From the NCBI GenBank assembly GCA_038211475.1, contig JBBQVN010000001.1:1-64000 (forward strand): 64,000 nucleotides of DNA. Direction: 5' to 3'. The notes under the pieces were generated by a model. That model was given only the letters and a program-made list of their open reading frames with translations, searched no databases and was not told the DNA's origin. This document shows positions 24,479-33,338 of the stretch, piece by piece (position 1 is the stretch's first letter; each line of letters opens with the position of its first letter). The stretch is from JANYBT01 sp038211475 (GTDB lineage: Bacteria > Acidobacteriota > Terriglobia > Terriglobales > Acidobacteriaceae). Position numbers and translations under genes: made by a program.

Positions 24479-25663
24479 ATGTCATCAGCTTTTTCCCGGC
24501 GCTCGTTCTTGCATCTATCCGCTGCCGCCACGGCCGCCGCTGCTTTTCGCGTGGTCACCGAACCCATGCTTGCCCAAGCCGCCGCCCACCCCGTCCCCGC
24601 GGAGGGCGCCATTCGAATCAATGCCAACGAGAATCCCCTGGGGCCTTGCGCCGACGCCCGCCACGCCATCTCCGCCATCATCCCTGAGGGCGGACGCTAT
24701 CAGTTTGACCGAGCCGAAACTCTTACCGCCACCTTCGCCCGCATGGAAGGACTCAAGCCAGAATACGTTAAGGCCTATGCGGGATCCGGCGAACCCCTTC
24801 ACTTCTCCGTCCTTGCCTACACCTCGCCTTCCCGTAGCTTCGTCACTGCCGATCCCAGCTACGAAGCGGGCATATACACCGCCAAGGTCTCTGGCGCGCG
24901 CCTCGTGAAGGTCCCGCTCACCAAATCCCACGCCCACGACGTCAAGGCCATGCTCGCCGCTGCGCCCGACGCCGGCATCTTCTACATTTGCACTCCCAAC
25001 AATCCCACCGGCACCCTAACCAGCCATTCTGATATCGAGTACCTGCTGGAGAACAAACCTAAAGGCTCGCTACTGCTCATCGACGAAGCCTACATCCATT
25101 TCTCTGATGCCCCTTCTGCACTCGACCTGGTCAAAGCCGACAAGGATGTCATCCTGTTGCGCACCTTCTCCAAGATCTACGGCATGGCCGGATTACGCTG
25201 CGGCTTCGTCATCGCTCGCCCCGATCTGCTTGCCAAGATTGACGACATCGGCGGCGGCAACCCGATGCCCATAACTGCTGTCGCTGCCGCTCTCGCCAGC
25301 CTCCAGGACCAGCGACTTGTCCCCGAGCGCCGCCGCCTCAACGCCGCCATCCGCGCCGAAACCTTCGAATGGCTCGACCGCAGCGGATACACCTACATTC
25401 CCTCCGAATCCAACTGCTTTCTGCTCGACACCAAACGCCCCGCCCAAGAAATCATTGACGCCATGGCCCGCCAAAATATTCTGATCGGACGCATTTGGCC
25501 CATTATGCCGACCTACACTCGCATCACCGTCGGCACCCGTCCCGAGATGGACGAATTTCGCACTGCCTTCAAAAAAGCCATGTCTGGTGCTATTGCCGCC
25601 AGTTTGACCCCGTTCCCCAGGCGGTCGAGGCATTCTCTCGACGGACGGATCGTTTCAGGCTAG
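24479..25663 (+). CDS. Tat-exported HisC-like aminotransferase (PLP-dependent, class I/II)
   Basis: A 394-residue fold-type I aminotransferase. The start is ATG 24479, with GGAGG 8-9 bases upstream. The N-terminus SRRSFLHLSAAATAAA is a twin-arginine signal (SRRxFL), so a folded, PLP-loaded enzyme is probably exported. The catalytic core begins IRINANENPLGPC, as in histidinol-phosphate aminotransferases, with FYICTPNNPTG (PLP contact), IDEAYIHF (D202) and TFSKIYGMAGLRCGF with Schiff-base K232. Cytoplasmic HisC lacks such a signal, so a role outside histidine synthesis, perhaps in amino-acid or cell-wall metabolism in the periplasm, is more likely. Substrate unknown. The Smr gene follows about 60 bases later. 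Confidence 0.85.
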   Translation: MSSAFSRRSFLHLSAAATAAAAFRVVTEPMLAQAAAHPVPAEGAIRINANENPLGPCADARHAISAIIPEGGRYQFDRAETLTATFARMEGLKPEYVKAYAGSGEPLHFSVLAYTSPSRSFVTADPSYEAGIYTAKVSGARLVKVPLTKSHAHDVKAMLAAAPDAGIFYICTPNNPTGTLTSHSDIEYLLENKPKGSLLLIDEAYIHFSDAPSALDLVKADKDVILLRTFSKIYGMAGLRCGFVIARPDLLAKIDDIGGGNPMPITAVAAALASLQDQRLVPERRRLNAAIRAETFEWLDRSGYTYIPSESNCFLLDTKRPAQEIIDAMARQNILIGRIWPIMPTYTRITVGTRPEMDEFRTAFKKAMSGAIAASLTPFPRRSRHSLDGRIVSG

Positions 25664-25723
25664 CGCTGCGAACTGATGCTGGCTTTGAAAGGCGGCTACC
25701 TGTCGCTTAGGTCACTTTTCTGC

Positions 25724-26071
25724 ATGGCCAAACAATTGCGGACCGTCAACCTCGAACAAGGCCTACCCGATCGCGTCGAGGCCTGCAAGCGATTGGACCA
25801 GGCCATCCGCCAAGCCCGCAAAGACAATATTTCTGCCCTCAAGATCATCCATGGCTACGGCTCTACCGGCGTCGGCGGCATCCTTCGCCCCGTCCTCCGC
25901 AACCATCTTCGCAAGCGCAAAGACAAGGGTGAAATCCGCGCCTTCATCTCCGGCGAAAGCTGGTCTCAATTTGAAACCTACAGCAAGGAACTGCTCGGCC
26001 GCGTCCCCGAGTCCCTGCTCGACCCCGACCTCGGCCGCAACAACCGCGGCATCACACTCGTCCTGCTCTAG
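25724..26071 (+). CDS. Smr-domain protein
   Basis: A 115-residue stand-alone Smr (small MutS-related) domain. It opens with the strand RTVNLEQGLP, then ALKIIHGYGSTGVGGILRPV, equivalent to the family IHG.G.G.LR motif, and ends with NNRGITLVLL. Smr domains act as DNA nicking or RNA-cleaving nucleases; the usual HGxGxG loop is extended here (HGYGSTGVGG). ATG 25724 is chosen because the domain begins there; the frame from 25676 adds 16 residues without similarity. It lies between the Tat aminotransferase and gltA. Confidence 0.75.
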   Translation: MAKQLRTVNLEQGLPDRVEACKRLDQAIRQARKDNISALKIIHGYGSTGVGGILRPVLRNHLRKRKDKGEIRAFISGESWSQFETYSKELLGRVPESLLDPDLGRNNRGITLVLL

Positions 26072-26220
26072 CCGCTGTGCCCGCGGGAAGGCTCCCGCTC
26101 ATCGTGCATAGTGACCGCCTCACCGCTCTGCGGGTCGCCCGTTTTACAATGAATAGCGGAGACTGCCACCTCTCCACGCGACCGGCTCATCCCCGCTCGC
26201 AATAATTCGAAGGACGTATC

Positions 26221-27546
26221 ATGGCGCACGACACACTTACCATCACTGATAGCCGCACTCAAAAGACCTACTCCCTCCCCGTTGAGAATGACACCATCCG
26301 CGCCATGGACCTGCGCCAGATTAAGGTCGAGCCCGACGACTTCGGCCCCATGACCTACGATCCCGCCTTCATGAATACCGCCTCCTGCCGCAGTGCCATC
26401 ACCTACATCGACGGGGACCGTGGCATCCTCCGGTATCGTGGCTATCCCATCGACACCCTCGCCGAACATTGCACTTTTTTGGAAGTCGCCTACCTCATCC
26501 TGTTTGGCGAACTCCCCGCCGCGCCGGAGCTCAATGCCTGGGTCGATGGCATCACTCATCACACCATGCTGCCCGAGACCACTCGCAAGTTCATGGAAGG
26601 CTTCCGCTACAACGCTCACCCCATGGCAATGCTTGTCAGCACCGTCGCCGCTCTATCCACCGTTTATCCTGACGCACGCCAGATCCACGATCCGGCCGAT
26701 CGCCTGCTGCAGATCAAGCGGCTCATTGGCAAGATGCCCTCCATCGCCGCTATGTCTTACCGCCACAGCCTGGGCTTCCCCTATGTTTATCCTGATAACG
26801 ATCTGACGTATCCCGAAAACTTCATGAACATGCTGTGGAAGATGGTCGAGCCCAAGTATGTGGCCAACCCAGTCTTGGCCCGCGCCCTCGATATTCTATT
26901 TATCCTGCACGCGGACCACGAACAGAACTGCAGCACCAACACTATGCGCAGCGTCGGCAGTTCCCACGCCGACCCCTACCTCTCCACAGCTGCCGCAGCC
27001 GCCGCTCTCTCCGGGACACTCCATGGCGGCGCCAACGAAGAAGTACTCAAGATGCTCGACCTCATCGGCTCCAAAGACAACGTCCCCGGCTATGTCAAGA
27101 AAATTAAGGAAGGCCATGGCAAGCTGATGGGCTTCGGCCACCGCGTCTACAAGAATAACGATCCCCGCGCCAAGGTCATCAAGTGGACCGCCGAGCAAGT
27201 CTTCGAAGTCACTGGCCGTAACCCCAAGCTCGACATCGCTCTCGAACTCGAACGCATCGCCTTGCAGGACCACTATTTCGTCACCCGCAAACTCTATCCC
27301 AACGTGGATTTCTACTCCGGCATCATTTATCAGGCAATGGGCTTCAGGCCGGAAATGTTCACCGTCCTGTTCGCCATCCCCCGCACCATAGGCTGGCTGG
27401 CGCAGTGGCAGGAGATGGTCATCGACCCCGAACAAAAAATTGCTCGGCCGCGCCAGGTCTATACCGGACACGATGTCCGCGAACTAGTGCCCATCGAAAA
27501 ACGGAAACCGGTCGCCACGGCTGATGCCGCGATGCCCGTGAAGTAA
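26221..27546 (+). CDS. gltA: Citrate synthase
   Basis: A 441-residue enzyme that condenses oxaloacetate and acetyl-CoA to citrate, the entry step of the TCA cycle. Catalytic residues are visible: His in GTLHGGANEEV, His in GFGHRVYKNNDPRAK and Asp in NVDFYSG. DGDRGILRYRGYPID and HADHEQNCSTNTMR are signature stretches of the long, type II (hexameric, Gram-negative-like) form. Length fits the family. Monocistronic; about 150 bases separate it from the Smr gene. Confidence 0.96.
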   Translation: MAHDTLTITDSRTQKTYSLPVENDTIRAMDLRQIKVEPDDFGPMTYDPAFMNTASCRSAITYIDGDRGILRYRGYPIDTLAEHCTFLEVAYLILFGELPAAPELNAWVDGITHHTMLPETTRKFMEGFRYNAHPMAMLVSTVAALSTVYPDARQIHDPADRLLQIKRLIGKMPSIAAMSYRHSLGFPYVYPDNDLTYPENFMNMLWKMVEPKYVANPVLARALDILFILHADHEQNCSTNTMRSVGSSHADPYLSTAAAAAALSGTLHGGANEEVLKMLDLIGSKDNVPGYVKKIKEGHGKLMGFGHRVYKNNDPRAKVIKWTAEQVFEVTGRNPKLDIALELERIALQDHYFVTRKLYPNVDFYSGIIYQAMGFRPEMFTVLFAIPRTIGWLAQWQEMVIDPEQKIARPRQVYTGHDVRELVPIEKRKPVATADAAMPVK

Positions 27547-27695
27547 AGCTCTGAGCACTCTCTTAGGGCCTATTTAAGAATTGTCATCCCGGGCGCAGCG
27601 AAGGACCAGCTTGCACCGCTGTTCTCTCTAGTCAACCGGCCACTACCCTCGCTTGAGTCGCCAGCTATGTTGCTCGCGTCCTGCTTCTCAAATAA

Positions 27696-27723
27696 AAAGC
27701 GCCGCAGTTCCCTGCGGCGCTTT
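27696..27723. terminator. Bidirectional Rho-independent terminator
   Basis: AAAGCGCCGCAG (27696-27707), loop TTCC, and exact complement (27712-27723). On the minus strand the stem is followed by CTTTTTATTT, so it terminates the large secreted-protein gene, whose stop is 26 bases upstream. It may also serve gltA. Confidence 0.85.
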
Positions 27724-27748
27724 CCGTATGCAACAGCTGTCAAAGGTC

Positions 27749-30700
27749 TTACTGAACAGTGACGCTCACATCGTCCAGATACATGTAGGTCAAGTCGCCG
27801 TATCCGTCCCCGTGGGCGTTGAAGTAGAGGCGCACCGTTTGCCCCTTGTAGGCCGTCAGGTCGTAGGTGACAAGGGTCCACGCTTGGGCGTTTGAGCACA
27901 CCTTCATGATGGAGGCTAGCGTAGTCCCCGAGGTGTTTTGCACCTGGGCTTCCTGCCAGTCGTAGGTGATGGTATCGGTCGTGCTGGGCCAATAGTAGTA
28001 GGTCAGCGTGACCTTGGTGGCGGTGCTGGGAACCACAATGGTTTGGTAGATGGAGGAATCGCCATTCTGTTCTGGTGACGCCGTCGCTCCCAGTAACGAA
28101 CTGTAGCTCCCTCCGTGCTTTTGGGCGGTGGAGACCTTCGGAGCGAGCACTCCGCCGGTCGTCCAACTACTCAGGCTGCCGGTTTCAAATCCCCCATTCG
28201 CAATCAACTGCGTGGAAGTATTGGATACCGTAACGGTGACGGTGGAGGACTGGGCCGTGTTGCCTCCCGAGTCCGTCACCTTGGAGTAGATGGTATGCGT
28301 ACCATTGGTCGCCGTGGTGGTATTCCACGAGTAGCTGATGGTGTTCAAATTTGTGTTGGAAGCAACCTGCGCGCCGTCAATGAATAACTGCATGGAAGCG
28401 AGAATCGGATTGCCGACGTCAGATCCCGTAGCGCTCACTGTCACCGTGCCGGAAACAGTAGAGTTGTTTGCGGGGGCGGTGATCGAGGTAGTAGGAATGG
28501 AGGTGTCGGTGGTGCTGGTCACGGTGACGTCATCCAGGTACATGTAGGTGAGGTCGCCGTAGCCGTCGCCGTGGGCGTTGAAGTAGAGCTGGATGGTCTG
28601 GCCCTTATAGGGGGTCAGGTCAAAGGTGATCAGGGTCCATGCTTGAGCGTTCGACGCCACCTTCATGATGGAGGCGAGCGTAGTTCCGCTGGTATTGCGG
28701 ACCTGGGCTTCCTGCCAGTCGTAAGTGATGGTGTCTGTGGTCGAAGGCCAGTAATAGTAAGTCAAGGTGGACTTGCTGACATTGCTGGGAATGGTGATCT
28801 GCTGGTAGATGTAAGAGTCGCCATTCTGTTCCGGAGTCGCAAAAGCCCCAAGAACACTGCTGTAGCTGCCTGAGTGCTTCTGGACAGTTGATGGGGTGGG
28901 AAGCAGGGCGCCGCCGGGGGTCCAGCAGCTCAAGCTACCAGTTTCAAAGCCGCCATTGGAAAGGGTGCCGGTTACGCAAGTGCTAGCCGCCACACCGACG
29001 CCTGTAAGGCTCGCCGTTTGCGGGCTCCCAGGAGCATTGTCGGTTACGCTAAGCGTGCCGGTCAAGGTCCCTGTGGTAAGCGGAGTGAAAGTCACGTTGA
29101 TAGTGCAGCTGGTGCTGGCCGCCAGGGAAGTTCCGCAGTTGTTGGTCTGCGCATAGTTGCCGGTCACCGCGACGCTGGTGATGGACAAGCTGGCATTGCC
29201 GCTGTTTGTCAACGTGACCACTTGTGCAGCGCTGGTGGTATTCACGGTCTGATTGCCAAAGTTCAGACTCGTGGGGTTGAGGGAAGCGGCCGGTCCCGAA
29301 GCGACGCCGGTCCCTGTCAGACTCGCCGTTTGCGGGCTGCCGGGAGCGTTATCGGTGACGGACACGGTGCCGCTGCGGGTGCCGGCTGCGGTCGGCGTGA
29401 ACTTCACGCTGATGGTGCAACTGGAACTTGCAGCCAGAGACGCGCCGCAGGTATTCGTCTGCGAGAAGTCGCCGCTGGTCGTAATGCTCGTGATGGACAA
29501 GCTCGCAGTACCGCTGTTGGTGAGAGTAACGTTTTGAGCTGCGCTGGTCGTGCCCACAGTCTGGCTGCCGAAGGTCAGACTGGTGGGACTGAGCGAAGCT
29601 GTAGGTCCTCCGCCAGTTCCGCAGGTCGGGAACTTGAAGTTCACAATCCTGGTGTTCCAGTTAAAGCTCCCCGTGGTTTTCATGTACTCTTCGGTGAACC
29701 AGAAAGTACAGTCGTCCACCGGGTCGACTTGCATGGCACTATAGTCGCCCCAGCGGGAGAGGTTACCGTTCTGCGACCCGCTGCCAGAGACCGCTGTGAC
29801 TTCGGCTTCCAGCGTGCTCGCCGGGTCCGACGCCAGCCGTCCGGCGTAGCGAACCCCTGGACTGACCGAACTGCTGGAAGTGGTGTAGCCAAGCGCCAGA
29901 TCGCCCGACTGGTCCATCGCCACACTGCCCATCCAGCGATAGTTCGAGTCAGGGGCGAAGGTGCTCTGCTGGGCTACGGTCGGAGTACCGCCGGGGTTTT
30001 GAATTTCGTACCAGCGCACGCCTCCGCTCGATCCAGCAACCACGGAGTGATTTACCACCAAGGACTCGTGGTTGCCGAAGTTGCGATAGGCAAGCCGGAA
30101 CATCAACCGGTCTGCCAAAGAATCCAATTGCTGTGACACCCCAGGTTGGGGAACACAAGTTGCACCGCCGCAAAGGGCGCTGAAGGCCGCAACCGGAATG
30201 TTGGTGGGACCGGTAAAGGTCGAGTTCGACGGGGTGACGAAGTCCACATGGAATTTGTAGAGCTGCAGGGAGTTGGTCCCGTAGTAAATCATGTAGTTTG
30301 GCGAGCCTGCCGGCGGCGCAGTCAGTCCGTCCAAATCAGAGGGCAGTAACCCGCCCACACCTGACCCTTGTTGGAAGCAGACCTGGGTAGCGGTGGTGCC
30401 GGCCAACATGGCGGAGCGATTGTAGGCACAAGCGTCGGCGCCTACAAACGTGTTCCCGTTAAACATGTTGAAAGTCTCGTAATACGCGTCGGACCAAACT
30501 CCCATCTTCGGATAGTCGTCGAAGTTGGAATATTGGAAGGAGTAGCGGTTGTATGTGCCGGTGGCGTCAGAGGTGGTTGAGACGGCAACGCACTGCAAGT
30601 AAGGCGTGGTACTGACCGAGAACTGGGAGAAGACCCAGCGCTGGGCCAGCTTGTCATAGAGGATGACGGGGTCACCATCGTTGTTCGTTTGGCAGCCTCC

Positions 30701-31180
30701 GCCGAACCCTGACCACATTGTTTTGCCAGCGGTGGGACCGGCAATGAGTGCGCCGGTGGACTTGTTGAAGATGGCAAAGTAACTGTTGACCCACTGCACG
30801 TATTGGGTGGCCCCGACGGTGCCGTTTGTGTCCGGAGGCGCGGAAGCAACAGTGAAGCCGTACTGTCCTGCGCCCAAGCCTTCAAAATTCAAACCGGCGG
30901 TAGGGGTGTTGCCCACGGCGGCGTGCTGGATGACCGGGTCATCCTGAGCAGAGGCGGCACCGGGAGGCAGGGGGATAAGTTTCATGGGTTCAACTTCGCG
31001 GCGGTGCAAGTCAGGTTTGGGCGCGTTCTTCATCATCACTGTCAAAGGTTGCGAAACGTCATGATGCAGATCGCGACGAACGGTCATGGAAGTTTGGGCT
31101 GCGGAAGTGAGAGCGAAACAGAAAACCAGAACTGCCGCGAACAACAAACGCGCAGCAGAACAATTGGGTCGTGTTGACAT
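27749..31180 (-). CDS. Large secreted multidomain protein (propeller-like, choice-of-anchor D, Ig-like, jelly-roll domains)
   Basis: A 1143-residue protein with a signal peptide (LLFAAVLVFCFALTSAAQ). Residues about 90-530 form a beta-propeller-like module (YVQWVNSYFAIFNKSTGALI, DPVILYDKLAQRWVFSQFS, WMGSVAMDQSGDLALGY). Two choice-of-anchor D/ASH repeats follow (about 535-640 and 645-745; LSPTSLTFGSQTVGTTSAAQ). Next come a jelly-roll domain (about 755-895), an Ig-like domain (ITAPANNSTVSGTVTV, about 905-1000), and a second jelly-roll (about 1005-1143) nearly identical to the first (TLTYYYWPSTTDTITYDWQE, VRLYFNAHGDGYGDLTYMYL). No protease or glycosidase site is seen. Probable cell-surface or extracellular binding protein. 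The duplicated domains are also strongly similar at DNA level, indicating recent duplication or conversion. Confidence 0.85.
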   Translation of the reverse strand: MSTRPNCSAARLLFAAVLVFCFALTSAAQTSMTVRRDLHHDVSQPLTVMMKNAPKPDLHRREVEPMKLIPLPPGAASAQDDPVIQHAAVGNTPTAGLNFEGLGAGQYGFTVASAPPDTNGTVGATQYVQWVNSYFAIFNKSTGALIAGPTAGKTMWSGFGGGCQTNNDGDPVILYDKLAQRWVFSQFSVSTTPYLQCVAVSTTSDATGTYNRYSFQYSNFDDYPKMGVWSDAYYETFNMFNGNTFVGADACAYNRSAMLAGTTATQVCFQQGSGVGGLLPSDLDGLTAPPAGSPNYMIYYGTNSLQLYKFHVDFVTPSNSTFTGPTNIPVAAFSALCGGATCVPQPGVSQQLDSLADRLMFRLAYRNFGNHESLVVNHSVVAGSSGGVRWYEIQNPGGTPTVAQQSTFAPDSNYRWMGSVAMDQSGDLALGYTTSSSSVSPGVRYAGRLASDPASTLEAEVTAVSGSGSQNGNLSRWGDYSAMQVDPVDDCTFWFTEEYMKTTGSFNWNTRIVNFKFPTCGTGGGPTASLSPTSLTFGSQTVGTTSAAQNVTLTNSGTASLSITSITTSGDFSQTNTCGASLAASSSCTISVKFTPTAAGTRSGTVSVTDNAPGSPQTASLTGTGVASGPAASLNPTSLNFGNQTVNTTSAAQVVTLTNSGNASLSITSVAVTGNYAQTNNCGTSLAASTSCTINVTFTPLTTGTLTGTLSVTDNAPGSPQTASLTGVGVAASTCVTGTLSNGGFETGSLSCWTPGGALLPTPSTVQKHSGSYSSVLGAFATPEQNGDSYIYQQITIPSNVSKSTLTYYYWPSTTDTITYDWQEAQVRNTSGTTLASIMKVASNAQAWTLITFDLTPYKGQTIQLYFNAHGDGYGDLTYMYLDDVTVTSTTDTSIPTTSITAPANNSTVSGTVTVSATGSDVGNPILASMQLFIDGAQVASNTNLNTISYSWNTTTATNGTHTIYSKVTDSGGNTAQSSTVTVTVSNTSTQLIANGGFETGSLSSWTTGGVLAPKVSTAQKHGGSYSSLLGATASPEQNGDSSIYQTIVVPSTATKVTLTYYYWPSTTDTITYDWQEAQVQNTSGTTLASIMKVCSNAQAWTLVTYDLTAYKGQTVRLYFNAHGDGYGDLTYMYLDDVSVTVQ

Positions 31181-31466
31181 GCATTGTCTCCTTGAAAAAA
31201 TCCGGTTTCAGATTAGCCGTGTGTCCGGCCTTGCTGCGTTTTGCACGCCCCCCTGTGGCGTGAAGTGGCGAGTTTCCTACCGAAGTGGCTGCTATCAGAA
31301 CACGGAATGGCTCTAAGTGCAACTCTGGGGAACGGCTAGTCGGATAGTGTATGGAAAGTTGGACAAGCAAGAGAAAGAGTGCCGCGGGACGAGGCGGCGG
31401 GACAAAATTTTCCAGGAGACGATGCGAACGGGGTGCGGTCGGCGGGTACGGGCGCTGGGAGGATGC
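31181..31466. other. Upstream region of the large secreted protein
   Basis: Left part of a 638-base gene-free stretch before pepA. It must hold the minus-strand promoter of the secreted-protein gene. No gene is seen. Confidence 0.4.
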
Positions 31467-31525
31467 TTAAGGCCGCCTGAGACTTGCAGTATTCCGTGAT
31501 ACCGCAAGCCCAACGGCGGCCTTAA
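31467..31525. other. Long imperfect stem-loop in intergenic region
   Basis: TTAAGGCCGCC (31467-31477) pairs perfectly with GGCGGCCTTAA (31515-31525). After an internal loop, CTTGCAGTAT pairs with ATACCGCAAG with one mismatch, closing on a six-base loop. The 59-base structure has 20 of 21 possible pairs. It could be a small structured RNA, a REP-like element or a double terminator; it lies about 290 bases before pepA. Confidence 0.5.
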
Positions 31526-31818
31526 CGCAGGCGAAATCAGCAACGATCCCCACCGTCGCCGACCTCGACCATCCATCTGCCGGAGATAGCAAAGGGTCGC
31601 TAAAACCGCACCGGCAGGTCAGCGCACGCGCTTGTGCCTTTCGAACTATTTGCCCCGCCGGCAGTTGGTGGAGGCGAGCCGCTTGTATTCTCACTCTGCA
31701 ATACGCTGCCGAGGCCGACGTTGTTCCAACAATTTGGTATCCAGGGAGCAGTCGATGCGGCCGCGGAATGGCCGCCTTGCGCACTTCCGCCCCCGCCGAC
31801 GATACTGATAAGGAGCCT

Positions 31819-33306
31819 ATGAAAACTACACTTTCGACTTCCCTCCCCTCTTCAGTTGAAACTCCCTGCCTGGTTGCAGTGATCTTGGACCGCGGGGACA
31901 AAGACAAGCCCGAGGCAACGTGCGACTGCACGGACGCTGCAGTGCGAGCGGCGGCGCAGGACGTGATTGCGAGTGGTGAGGTTACGGGCAAGATGTTTGA
32001 GGTAACCGTGCTGCACGCACCAGCGGGACTAAAGGCAAAGCGCCTGCTGCTGGTTGGCGGCGGGAAAGCGAAGGGATTTGGCCACGCCGGGCTGTTGAAG
32101 GTGGCCAGCACAGCGGCCCGCACGGCAAAGAGCAAGGGGCTGCGAAGCCTTACGTTCTTGATGCCGGAAGGAGTGGCCGCAGCGGACGGAGTGCGGGCGG
32201 TCGTAGAAGGCACGTTTGTAGGAAACTTTGAGCCCGACTATTACCGGAGCGACCGCAAGGACCAGCAGATTGATGACCTCACGCTGGTAGCGACAGACGA
32301 GGCTGCGGTGCTGAGGGCGGCGATGCAGGAGGGAGTCATCCTCGGCGAGTCGCAGAACTTTACGCGCGACCTGGTCAATGAACCGAGCAACCGAATGACG
32401 CCGACCATTTTGGCAGACCGCGCGCGGAAGATGGCAGCGGAGGTCGGTCTGAAGTGCGAGGTGCTGGGACCGGAGAAGATCCGAGAACTGAAGATGGGTG
32501 CGTTCTGGAGCGTGGCGCAAGGATCGGACGAACCGCCGGCGTTGATCATTCTGCGATATGAACCCGAGGGAGCGCCGACGACGCCCGTCATTGGATTGGT
32601 GGGCAAGGGCGTGACCTTTGATACTGGCGGCATTTCGATCAAGCCAGCAGACGGAATGGAGAAGATGAAGTACGACATGGCCGGGGGCGCAACCATGATC
32701 GGCGCAATGCGGGCAATTGCGTTGCTGAAACCGAACGTGAAGGTCACGGCGATTGTGTGCGCGACGGAAAACATGCCGTCTGGCAAGGCGCAGAAACCCG
32801 GTGACGTGCAGATTGCAATGTCAGGCAAGTCGATTGAGATCATTAACACCGATGCCGAAGGCCGCTTAGTGCTGGCGGACGGACTGCACTACGCCCAGCA
32901 ACTGGGATGCACACACTTGGTGGACGCAGCCACGCTGACCGGTGCGGTAGTGGTGGCGTTGGGCTTTGTGAATGCGGGAATTTTTGCCAACGACGACGAT
33001 ATGTACGAACGCTTCCGCAGGGCACTCGAGCGCGGGGGCGAGAAAATGTGGCGGCTTCCGCTGGATGATGACTATAAAGAGAGTATCAAATCAAATATCG
33101 CCGATATCGTAAACTCGGGCGGACGTTGGGGCGGAGCGGTGACGGCAGCTATGTTCCTGAAAGAATTCGTGGGAGAGAAGCCCTGGATCCATCTGGACAT
33201 TGCCGGGACTGCATGGATGGAGGAGACCAAGCCATGGATTGCAAAGGGGCCCAGCGGGATCGCGGTGCGAAGCCTGGTAGAGTTTGTGAAGGGGTTCGCC
33301 GGCTAA
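31819..33306 (+). CDS. pepA: Leucyl aminopeptidase (M17)
   Basis: A 495-residue cytosolic metallo-aminopeptidase that removes N-terminal residues, especially Leu. The catalytic domain has VGKGVTFDTGGISIKPADGM (metal/active-site Lys region), EKMKYDMAGGA, and the family signature NTDAEGRLVLADGLHYAQ, followed by DAATLTGA. The N-terminal domain is also present (LKAKRLLLVGGGKAKGF). ATG 31819 is chosen over an in-frame start at 31768 because AAGGAG lies 6 bases upstream. It stands alone, convergent with the DUF3307 gene. Confidence 0.95.
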   Translation: MKTTLSTSLPSSVETPCLVAVILDRGDKDKPEATCDCTDAAVRAAAQDVIASGEVTGKMFEVTVLHAPAGLKAKRLLLVGGGKAKGFGHAGLLKVASTAARTAKSKGLRSLTFLMPEGVAAADGVRAVVEGTFVGNFEPDYYRSDRKDQQIDDLTLVATDEAAVLRAAMQEGVILGESQNFTRDLVNEPSNRMTPTILADRARKMAAEVGLKCEVLGPEKIRELKMGAFWSVAQGSDEPPALIILRYEPEGAPTTPVIGLVGKGVTFDTGGISIKPADGMEKMKYDMAGGATMIGAMRAIALLKPNVKVTAIVCATENMPSGKAQKPGDVQIAMSGKSIEIINTDAEGRLVLADGLHYAQQLGCTHLVDAATLTGAVVVALGFVNAGIFANDDDMYERFRRALERGGEKMWRLPLDDDYKESIKSNIADIVNSGGRWGGAVTAAMFLKEFVGEKPWIHLDIAGTAWMEETKPWIAKGPSGIAVRSLVEFVKGFAG

Positions 33307-33338
33307 GGGCGTAGATGCAGGGAGCAGCGCGACCGATT

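Noticed and set aside
24063..24485. 140-codon minus-strand frame upstream of the Kelch gene
   Set aside because: Covers the exact tandem duplication and degenerate repeat; composition is not protein-like.
29018..30136. 372-codon plus-strand frame opposite the large secreted protein
   Set aside because: Low-complexity shadow of the opposite strand, which has a signal peptide and clear domains.
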